The notes under the pieces are model-generated. The model worked only from the letters and a program-made list of their open reading frames with translations. It was not told where the DNA came from and ran no database searches. Positions 5,779 to 12,396 of a stretch of DNA of 15,156 nucleotides are shown in pieces. How positions within the stretch are numbered: the stretch's first letter is position 1; each line of letters begins with the position of its first letter. Source of the stretch: Legionellales bacterium UBA5158 (GTDB taxonomy: Bacteria; Pseudomonadota; Gammaproteobacteria; DSM-16500); contig DHXK01000034.1 in NCBI GenBank assembly GCA_002413665.1, positions 1,061 through 16,216 on the forward strand, written 5' to 3'. A program made the position numbers and the translations under genes.

Positions 5779-7374
5779 ATGGACTCGCTTGCAATGAAAT
5801 GCTTTTACTACGCTAGAAACTGTTTAATTATTTTTATTTATATTGCCTGTTTAGTACTAGGGTTTAACAATAGTTGTTTTGCATCCTCTGCAGCAACAAC
5901 TCCGGACAGTAGTGACATACTGCAATATATACATAACAGCTGGCATGATTTAACACGTACTCCTACCAACTGCGGGACTTATCAAGATACCAAAGTGGCT
6001 AACATGCCATTTTTATATTTACCCTATCATTACACCATGACTCCCGAAATAAAAAAATTAAAATATAGTTGCCACATTAATGTAGCGAACTTACCTAGGC
6101 GTATAAAAAATATTGGAGATGTGAAAACAACTGAACTAGCTTCAGCAGGATTGTTGTATTTACCTTTTCCTTACGTCGTACCTGGCGGGCGCTTCAATGA
6201 AATGTATGGGTGGGATAGCTACTTTATTATTTTAGGCTTATTACATGATGGTGAAACTCAACTTGCGAACAATATGCTTAAAAATTATTTTTTTGAAATT
6301 GAAAATTACGGGACCATTCTAAATGCAAATCGCACTTACCATTTAAGTCGCTCACAACCCCCTTTTTTAACTTCAGCTATTTTAGCTATTTATAACAATC
6401 AACAAACCCATAAAAAAGCATGGTTGCAACATGCTTATAAATATGCAAAAAAAGATTATTTGCAATGGGTAAGCAAGCCTTTTCTCGCTGGAAAAACTAC
6501 CTTATCACGCTATTACGACGTGGAAAAAGAACCTTTAGTCGAAGAGAGAGCTTATTCCAGTTACTACGAAAAAATATTAACCTATATACAGGAACATCCA
6601 GATATTTCTCCTTTTTATACCGACCCCAAAAATAAAAAATTATTAAGTAGTGACTTCTACCAAGGGGAACGCAGTTTGCGCGCTTCTGGATTTGATATAA
6701 CTTCTCGCTTTGGTACATTTGGTGGAAAAACACATTACTTTGCACCTGTCTGTCTGAATAGCTTACTTTATAAAACAGAAAAAGATCTTGCACATATTGC
6801 GACATTATTAGGTGAGAAACATGAAGCAGAAAAATGGGAATTGAAAGCCACCCAAAGACATGCCGCGATATTGAAATATTTATGGAATAAAAAAACCGGT
6901 ATGTTTGTAGATTATGATTTCGTTAATAAAAAACAATCTACCTATCATTACGCTACAACATTCTATCCGCTCTGGGTGGGCTTAGCCTCTCATAAACAAG
7001 CTGCTGCCCTAGTCAAAAATTTATCTCTTTTTGAGCAGCCAGGTGGCCTGGCCATGAGTGATCAAGATACAGGCGTGCAATGGGATAAGCCTTTTGGGTG
7101 GGCACCTATACAATTGCTTACCGTTCAAGGATTGAATCAGTATGGCTATAAAAATGATGCAACACGTTTAGCACAAAAATTTTATCAAACCATCAAAAAT
7201 GATTTTTTAAGCAAACATAAAATTTATGAAAAATATAATGTAGTCAAACAATCATCAGCTTTTAGTATACGATTAGGTTATGAAGAAAACGTGGTAGGCT
7301 TTGGTTGGACTAACGCTACTTACTTACTATTTGACGATTTATTAAAAAAAGCAAACACTTCACATATTGCTTAA
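5779..7374 (+). CDS. Secreted GH37 trehalase-family glycosidase with a divergent catalytic-base loop
   Basis: 531 residues. An N-terminal signal sequence (hydrophobic core about 15-29, ending near SCFASS) implies export to the periplasm. Both trehalase signatures are present: PGGRFNEMYGWDSY (135-148) and QWDKPFGWAP (434-443). Other trehalose-site features are kept: Arg138, NANRTYHLSRSQPPF (182-196) with Arg191, and Asp306 in ASGFD, the position of the general acid (Asp312 in E. coli TreA). Two parts diverge. The RPES motif that normally contacts substrate is not recognisable near 250-265. The glycine-rich GGGGEY loop carrying the catalytic base is replaced by RLGYEENVVGFGW (498-510), where Tyr501 aligns with the Glu and Glu502/503 follow. 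Cleavage of trehalose to glucose is the default expectation, but a changed substrate or lost activity is possible. No strong ribosome-binding site marks the start; Met6 (5794) is an alternative. Probably co-transcribed with the next gene (about 60 bases away). Confidence 0.85.
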   Translation: MDSLAMKCFYYARNCLIIFIYIACLVLGFNNSCFASSAATTPDSSDILQYIHNSWHDLTRTPTNCGTYQDTKVANMPFLYLPYHYTMTPEIKKLKYSCHINVANLPRRIKNIGDVKTTELASAGLLYLPFPYVVPGGRFNEMYGWDSYFIILGLLHDGETQLANNMLKNYFFEIENYGTILNANRTYHLSRSQPPFLTSAILAIYNNQQTHKKAWLQHAYKYAKKDYLQWVSKPFLAGKTTLSRYYDVEKEPLVEERAYSSYYEKILTYIQEHPDISPFYTDPKNKKLLSSDFYQGERSLRASGFDITSRFGTFGGKTHYFAPVCLNSLLYKTEKDLAHIATLLGEKHEAEKWELKATQRHAAILKYLWNKKTGMFVDYDFVNKKQSTYHYATTFYPLWVGLASHKQAAALVKNLSLFEQPGGLAMSDQDTGVQWDKPFGWAPIQLLTVQGLNQYGYKNDATRLAQKFYQTIKNDFLSKHKIYEKYNVVKQSSAFSIRLGYEENVVGFGWTNATYLLFDDLLKKANTSHIA

Positions 7375-7435
7375 TTAAGGCTTAAAAAAACGATCTAATT
7401 TTACTGCTTAGTGTCTAGTGATGGTAATGAAGATG

Positions 7436-9307
7436 ATGAGTATTGCAAAAGAAAATGAAATGGCAACGTTGAATATTTATATTCTTTTTTTTGTCATAGC
7501 TTTTTTAATCATTACACCTTTACTGCCCACCAATATCATTTCTACCACTTCAAATGATTTAGCAAATCATGTCCGTCATATCTATGAATACAAGCTCGCA
7601 ATACTTGAAGGCCAATTTCCACCGCTGGTGGCCCCCGAACTCAACGGCGGAATTCGCATTCCTCTTTTTCAATACTACAGTGGGACTGCTTATATATTTC
7701 CTGCTTTATTCAGCTTACTGGGCATCAATGAATATAGCGCTCTGAAACTAACTATTTTTTTACTCTCATCTTTTGCTGCTATCAGCCTATTCAACGCATT
7801 TAGTCTCATGCTTTGTGATAAAAAATCTGCTTGGATAGGTGCATTAACGTTTCAACTATTCACATTTTCTTTAGTGGATTTATACACGAGAGGCGCTGCA
7901 GTAGAATGGATTGCATTACAATACGCGGCCATCACTTTTTATAGCTTAATTGGATTGTGCAACAGTCTGCGTGATAAAAAATTGCATATTATAATGTTAT
8001 ATTTATTATTTTCAATTTTTTGTATGACTTTTTTTATTGCTTGTCATCCTATTCAAACGCTCTATATGGGTCTTGTACTGGCTCTCTTGTTATTGATATA
8101 CAATCTAACATTAGACGACTCAAAATTATTCAAAATGAAACTACTAGGAATAATGGGGTTTGCTTTTTTAATCAGTTTAATTTTAACCAGCTGGTTTTGG
8201 TTACCCATTTTAGAAAATTTTTCTAATATTAAAGTTATACAATACGGGGCATTTTTTTCTGCTGATACCACACTCTGGACTGTGTTATTTCCTTGGTTTC
8301 ATGAATCACAGTTTTTTCATTGGGCGCCGCAAGTCGGGGTGCATATTACATTATCTGCTTTATTCCTTACTGTTATGGTGCGTAAAAATAATTTATTTAG
8401 TAATTTAGTGCTTTTATTATTAGTGAGCTTACTTTTCATTTTAACTTCTGCATCTAATGTTTATCCTAACAGCTTATTGCTTTATTTATTCCATCCCCTA
8501 CAATGGTCGTATCGTTTAATCATGACACTTGCAATCGTTGCAGCACTTACTGTTGCCTTAGCTGCGTCTCACATTTTATCTCACTGTAATCAGATTGTTT
8601 GCAAAAATTGGTTAGTCATTTTATCGTGTTTAATCATACTAAATTCTCTTCCTTATTTTTATAACACAATCAGTACAGCACATTACTCACAAACTCTTGC
8701 TAACATTAAATCTTTTCATTATTTTGCACCCAACTCAACAACAGGCTATACACTGGCTGGTATCAATTATAAGTCATTAAATTGGTTTCATGATGGAAAG
8801 CTAAAACTGAATTCTCCTCTCGAATTACCCAAAGAAGGTGTACCTTTCGAAACGAGATTGAGTCTGGATAAAATTTGTAATATAAAAGTGTTGGTCGATA
8901 ATAATCAGACTCAACAATTACAACAAAGAGTGAAAGGTAAAACTATTTTGACTTTTTCAGTCTATCCTTCAGCTGGTTTAAATCCCCATCATGTTGTTAC
9001 ATTTCAATCCTCTTCTTCTGAATCTGCGATCATAACTGATTATCAATATCGTGCAATTGGTGATAAAAATTGGTTTCGCATTCCTGAAAATTATTACGTT
9101 GAAAAAAATAAAAATAATTTTCATGCGATTGCGATGGCCTATACTCAAGGGTTGTACCAACTTCCTTTGAGCTATTTTCCCAATGCGAAAATATGTGTGA
9201 ATGGCAAACTCGCGCTACATCAATCTGCTGATAAATTTTTACTAGTGACTTTACTTCAACGTGGTTCAAACATTATTACTACTCAATGCAACATAAAATC
9301 GCAATAG
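7436..9307 (+). CDS. GT-C-like multi-pass membrane protein ('PTPS-related' family), paralogue 1
   Basis: About 620 residues: roughly 11-13 membrane helices up to about residue 415, then a beta-rich polar domain of about 200 residues expected in the periplasm. It fits the family labelled '6-pyruvoyl-tetrahydropterin synthase-related membrane protein' (Pfam PTPS_related). That name is misleading, since the architecture resembles GT-C glycosyltransferases or YfhO-type proteins using lipid-linked sugars. The first loop has SNDLANH, EGQFP and FQYYS, shared with the paralogues at 12397 and 14450; the Asp is a candidate catalytic residue by GT-C analogy. CHPIQ later matches THLIT/IHLIT of the others. 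Unlike paralogue 2 it lacks a final C-terminal helix and ends in CNIKSQ. The start is uncertain: the frame opens with GTG at 7418 and has ATGs at 7421, 7427, 7433, 7436 and 7460, none with a good ribosome-binding site. I chose 7436 because it matches the paralogue N-terminus in length. Confidence 0.75.
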   Translation: MSIAKENEMATLNIYILFFVIAFLIITPLLPTNIISTTSNDLANHVRHIYEYKLAILEGQFPPLVAPELNGGIRIPLFQYYSGTAYIFPALFSLLGINEYSALKLTIFLLSSFAAISLFNAFSLMLCDKKSAWIGALTFQLFTFSLVDLYTRGAAVEWIALQYAAITFYSLIGLCNSLRDKKLHIIMLYLLFSIFCMTFFIACHPIQTLYMGLVLALLLLIYNLTLDDSKLFKMKLLGIMGFAFLISLILTSWFWLPILENFSNIKVIQYGAFFSADTTLWTVLFPWFHESQFFHWAPQVGVHITLSALFLTVMVRKNNLFSNLVLLLLVSLLFILTSASNVYPNSLLLYLFHPLQWSYRLIMTLAIVAALTVALAASHILSHCNQIVCKNWLVILSCLIILNSLPYFYNTISTAHYSQTLANIKSFHYFAPNSTTGYTLAGINYKSLNWFHDGKLKLNSPLELPKEGVPFETRLSLDKICNIKVLVDNNQTQQLQQRVKGKTILTFSVYPSAGLNPHHVVTFQSSSSESAIITDYQYRAIGDKNWFRIPENYYVEKNKNNFHAIAMAYTQGLYQLPLSYFPNAKICVNGKLALHQSADKFLLVTLLQRGSNIITTQCNIKSQ

Positions 9308-9370
9308 CCAACTGTTTGATCACAATGCGCACTATATAACATTTTAAAACCCCAGCCACTTCAAATCATA

Positions 9371-9376
9371 TATAAT
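9371..9376 (+). promoter_or_regulatory. Possible -10 element before the serine hydrolase gene
   Basis: A perfect TATAAT 38 bases before the ATG, in an otherwise AT-rich 106-base gap. No -35 better than 2-3 of 6 lies at 16-18 bases, so this is only a candidate. No terminator is visible after the preceding gene, so read-through is also possible. Confidence 0.3.
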
Positions 9377-9413
9377 ATAAAAAAAGTAACACTACTTTGG
9401 GGTCCCGAATTAC

Positions 9414-10616
9414 ATGCGTTTATTTAACAGATTTTTATGCTTCATAGTTTGTTTCATAAGTAATATCGCTATATTTGCAGACTCAGATGTCAACCCAACT
9501 ACTCTAAAAAACTTTTCTAGCGATTTTTTTGAAATGTGCAAGTACCAACATTTTTCAGGTGCTGTATTAATCGCTATCGATGATAAAATTATATTTAAAA
9601 ATGTTTGCGGATTGGCTAATCGGAATTTTAATGTAGAAAATACGTTGGAAACAAAGTTCAACTTAGGCTCAGTTGGAAAAATATTTACATCTGTCGCGAT
9701 TGCTCAATTAGTGCAAAATCACAAAATTTCGTTAACCACTCCTGTCTATGAAATTACCTCAACATGGCTGCCTGCGAAAATTGCAAAGCAAATGACTATT
9801 GATCAATTACTCATTCATTCTTCTGGATTAAAAAATTTCTTAAAGAATACACGTTGGATTAAGGGTGCGGATGATGGTCTTTTTAATAATATAAACGATT
9901 ACAAACCTATTCTTCTTGAAGAGGCTCTGTTATTTTCCCCTGGAAAAAGTCAGAGTTACAGTAATAACGGTTACATCTTATTAGGCGCTGCTATTGAAAC
10001 TATCACTAAATTGCCCTATATAAATTATATAAAAAATGAAATTTTTAAACCGGCAAACATGCAAAATACTGACATCTCTATGCTAGATGAAGCCGTACCT
10101 AATCGTGCGGAGGGATATATTTATTTGTGTAATCAAGGTAAGTGTCAGTGGAAAAACAATTATTTTAACGCTACCTTTAGTGGATCTTCTGCTGGAGGAA
10201 TCTATTCCACAATAGAGGATTTATTTAAATTTTCACAAGCTCTGCATCAACATAAATTACTTAATCCTGTTTTTACGAATGAGCTATTATCAGCCAACAT
10301 AGTTCGCCCTTCCAATGACATCGCGGTTGAAATCTCAATTAGGCCCTACAAAGTAAACAGTATTGAAATACCTGAAAATTTCAGCCCCTATGGGTTTGCA
10401 GGAGCTTGGAATAAGTTTGGTTTGGCAGTCTGGGAACAACCTCTATTACTAGGACACTCAGCGGGAGCCGCTGGAATTTCTGCTTTTTTCGCCACCGCAC
10501 CTGATGGACGCTACACTATCATCATTCTGAGTAATATCAGCGGCTCAGGTCCAATTTTACTCTATAAAAAGATCAGACTCTTATTAGGGTTTACACCTGA
10601 AATAATAAATTATTAG
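9414..10616 (+). CDS. Secreted serine hydrolase, beta-lactamase/class C fold
   Basis: 400 residues with a signal peptide (hydrophobic 7-21, likely cut after IFA near residue 22). The three active-site motifs of class C beta-lactamase-like hydrolases are visible: SVGK (Ser86, Lys89; SxxK), YSN (Tyr182, Asn184) and GHSAGAAG (His348 onward, the HxG-like third motif). MTIDQLLIHSSGL (127-139) and LLFSPGKSQSYSN are typical of this family. Members cut or transfer acyl groups on peptides, esters or D-amino-acid substrates in the periplasm; true beta-lactamase activity is uncommon among such generic members. Ribosome binding is weak (GGGG 11 bases upstream), but the signal peptide fixes the start. It lies between a GT-C-like gene and an unrecognised membrane protein, so a role in envelope polymer modification is plausible but unproven. 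Confidence 0.85.
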   Translation: MRLFNRFLCFIVCFISNIAIFADSDVNPTTLKNFSSDFFEMCKYQHFSGAVLIAIDDKIIFKNVCGLANRNFNVENTLETKFNLGSVGKIFTSVAIAQLVQNHKISLTTPVYEITSTWLPAKIAKQMTIDQLLIHSSGLKNFLKNTRWIKGADDGLFNNINDYKPILLEEALLFSPGKSQSYSNNGYILLGAAIETITKLPYINYIKNEIFKPANMQNTDISMLDEAVPNRAEGYIYLCNQGKCQWKNNYFNATFSGSSAGGIYSTIEDLFKFSQALHQHKLLNPVFTNELLSANIVRPSNDIAVEISIRPYKVNSIEIPENFSPYGFAGAWNKFGLAVWEQPLLLGHSAGAAGISAFFATAPDGRYTIIILSNISGSGPILLYKKIRLLLGFTPEIINY

Positions 10617-10625
10617 AAGTATTCA

Positions 10626-10654
10626 TTGACACTTACAAAGTAAACGTTGTTAAT
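10626..10654 (+). promoter_or_regulatory. Candidate promoter of the 493-residue membrane protein gene
   Basis: A perfect -35, TTGACA (10626-10631), followed at 17 bases by GTTAAT (10649-10654; 4 of 6). An alternative -10, TAATAT at 10651-10656, is preceded by TGT but lies 19 bases away. Transcription would start around 10660, leaving a leader of about 60 bases. Confidence 0.5.
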
Positions 10655-10723
10655 ATCAACTATTTCTCATCCTGTGATTCCTATTACCTGACTTCCCATT
10701 CATCTTAAAGTCGAGCTTACAAT

Positions 10724-12205
10724 ATGAAAACTGAACATTTATTGCCCAAATCCAACTCGTCAACCACTGTTGCTGACAGCCCTGCAGCAGCTTGCCAGAA
10801 TGTCCCTATCGATATCCATACTGATCCTATTGCGACATTCTTAAACGAGGCTAATGAGGCTTATGAAAGAGAAAACAGAGACCTGGTGCAAATCCTTGGG
10901 CTCGAGGAAAATAAGTGGTTAGCTGAGATAGCTAGTCTCGCGCCGTTGCCAGCCCGCTTTAAATTGCGCTCCCAACATACTCCTGCGGTATTGTTCGCTT
11001 TAACTTGCTCAGTGTTAGCTAGCTTTCTTTATGTTGAAGGTGGCAAAAAATATGGCCCCTATTCAATCGCTGGCAGTGTCATCGATAACTTTACTCAAAA
11101 CATGCTTTATAATATTTTGACTTATTTCTTCATTACGATGCCAGATCGCTCTTGGTCTCGTTTAATACCAGCAATCGGTTTTGCAATATTAGCCACCACC
11201 CCTTCGACTATTTCAACTTATGATTTATCCGAAGAAAATAAGCGTGAAAAAGCAATTTTCAATGCGCTAGGCAATTTATTTGGCAATACATTTGGGATGT
11301 ACACAGCATGTAATCGATTCATAAATTATTTTACAAATAATCCACAAGCTCGCTCATTTTTGCATAGCAAGTTGCAAAATAGTTTACAAAATAATTTAGC
11401 GCTACATAACGGATTAGAACCAGTCCATAGCAATACCACCCTCACGACTGGCAACATTGTAGGCGTATTGATGGGTGTTAATTTAGCTTCCGCACATACA
11501 GGCTATATCTGTAATTCAAGCAGATACCTTGAACATTTAGTCGGTGATCCAAATAGCGGCATTGCATTAGGTGTGCTCTCTATGCTGCCAAATATCACCA
11601 TTGCCTTACTTCTTTCAGGAGTAGATTTGGGAAGAACAGCAGTTAATGACTTGGCGGATATTTGCCAATATTTGCGTGGCAACAAAACAATTACTTTAAG
11701 CCCTCGTGAAAAGAAATTAGTAACGTCATTAGTCATAACCATAGGTATTTCATCCTGGTTAGCACTTTATTCTAGTGCTACATCAAAATATTTATTCCAT
11801 GAGAAATGTGATTTAGAACCGACTATTGGTAACACTTTAAATCAATTTTTAACTTTCACATCAGATAAAGGCGCCATTTTATTTAATACCATTATGTCAG
11901 GCATAGCCATTAAATGCGGCTTTGATTTTATCAAAACGGCTTATGCAGCTCCGGAATCAACTGATAAGGAAGTCTATAAAGTTGCAGCAATGGATAAATG
12001 GATAACACAAGCACCAATAGAAAAAGTTGAAGCTATCACTCAAACATATTTTCTAGAGGAAGAAAAAGAATGGAGAAAACCACCTTCTTGTTTTACACGC
12101 TTACGTAATCGATTCTTTCCACATGTCGATCAATCACATTATCAATCTTTAAATGATGCACCATCAACTGAATCTAAGCATGAACCTGCTACGAATTCAA
12201 TTTAA
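10724..12205 (+). CDS. Unrecognised multi-pass membrane protein with long polar N- and C-terminal tails
   Basis: 493 residues matching no family I recognise. A polar N-terminal region (1-86) precedes seven or eight hydrophobic segments (about 87-105, 126-139, 146-165, 180-200, 242-262, 279-300, 332-352, 383-405). A polar C-terminal tail of about 88 residues follows. The tail contains an acidic run LEEEKEW (444-450), a basic stretch TRLRNRFF (458-465) and a Ser/Thr/Glu-rich end with YQSL at 473-476. In Legionella and Coxiella, polar tails with glutamate clusters often mark Dot/Icm substrates, and YxxL can mimic eukaryotic sorting signals. That makes an effector-like role a hypothesis only. No catalytic motif is evident. 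The ribosome-binding site is weak (GAG about 10 bases upstream). It probably has its own promoter and is followed three bases after its stop by a strong hairpin. Confidence 0.75.
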   Translation: MKTEHLLPKSNSSTTVADSPAAACQNVPIDIHTDPIATFLNEANEAYERENRDLVQILGLEENKWLAEIASLAPLPARFKLRSQHTPAVLFALTCSVLASFLYVEGGKKYGPYSIAGSVIDNFTQNMLYNILTYFFITMPDRSWSRLIPAIGFAILATTPSTISTYDLSEENKREKAIFNALGNLFGNTFGMYTACNRFINYFTNNPQARSFLHSKLQNSLQNNLALHNGLEPVHSNTTLTTGNIVGVLMGVNLASAHTGYICNSSRYLEHLVGDPNSGIALGVLSMLPNITIALLLSGVDLGRTAVNDLADICQYLRGNKTITLSPREKKLVTSLVITIGISSWLALYSSATSKYLFHEKCDLEPTIGNTLNQFLTFTSDKGAILFNTIMSGIAIKCGFDFIKTAYAAPESTDKEVYKVAAMDKWITQAPIEKVEAITQTYFLEEEKEWRKPPSCFTRLRNRFFPHVDQSHYQSLNDAPSTESKHEPATNSI

Positions 12206-12207
12206 CA

Positions 12208-12243
12208 GATCAGGTGGCACGGCATACCGTGCTACCTGTGATC
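12208..12243. terminator. Strong hairpin right after the stop codon, lacking a U-tract
   Basis: AGGTGGCACGG (12212-12222), loop CATA, CCGTGCTACCT (12227-12237): an 11-bp stem with one G-U pair, extended by GATC on both sides with a two-base bulge. It starts three bases after the stop. Neither strand has a T-run after it, so it is not a classic intrinsic terminator. It could stabilise the mRNA 3' end, act with Rho, or be a palindromic repeat unit. No second copy is in this window. Confidence 0.5.
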
Positions 12244-12270
12244 ACAACCCAGTTAATCATTACACCTCGC

Positions 12271-12300
12271 TTGCATGCAACAAACGGATAAGCTTATAAT
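12271..12300 (+). promoter_or_regulatory. Candidate promoter of the tandem GT-C-like gene pair
   Basis: TTGCAT (12271-12276), an 18-base spacer and a perfect TATAAT (12295-12300). The start would fall near 12307, leaving a leader of about 90 bases to the ATG at 12397, or about 42 to the earlier ATG at 12349. Confidence 0.45.
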
Positions 12301-12386
12301 CACGCTCAAAGTTTAATCTACAATGGAATCCGCTAGTATTACGCCGTCATGAAGACAGCGATACTCTATCCTGCAAAGCTGATCAC

Positions 12387-12390
12387 AGGG
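12387..12390 (+). promoter_or_regulatory. Ribosome-binding site deciding the start of GT-C-like paralogue 2
   Basis: AGGG six bases before the ATG at 12397. The earlier in-frame ATG at 12349 has no purine-rich site at a useful distance. Starting at 12397 also makes the N-terminus align residue for residue with the next gene. Confidence 0.5.
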
Positions 12391-12396
12391 ATGTAT

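Noticed and set aside
6497..6805. Minus-strand open frame inside the trehalase-family gene
   Set aside because: It is opposite conserved GH37 sequence and has no motif or ribosome-binding site.
7370..7379. CTTAATTAAG palindrome at the end of the trehalase-family gene
   Set aside because: Ten AT-rich bases overlapping the stop codon, with no loop and no second copy; likely chance.
8364..8380. TTACTGTTATGG inside GT-C-like paralogue 1, resembling the hipBST operator
   Set aside because: Only the left half and spacer match; the right half is absent and it lies within coding sequence.
7436..9307. Naming the large membrane proteins as pterin biosynthesis enzymes
   Set aside because: The family label mentions 6-pyruvoyl-tetrahydropterin synthase, but these proteins have a dozen membrane helices and nothing resembling that small soluble enzyme.
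9414..10616. Calling the serine hydrolase an antibiotic-resistance beta-lactamase
   Set aside because: The motifs are those of the broad class C-like hydrolase superfamily; nothing specific to AmpC-type resistance enzymes is visible.
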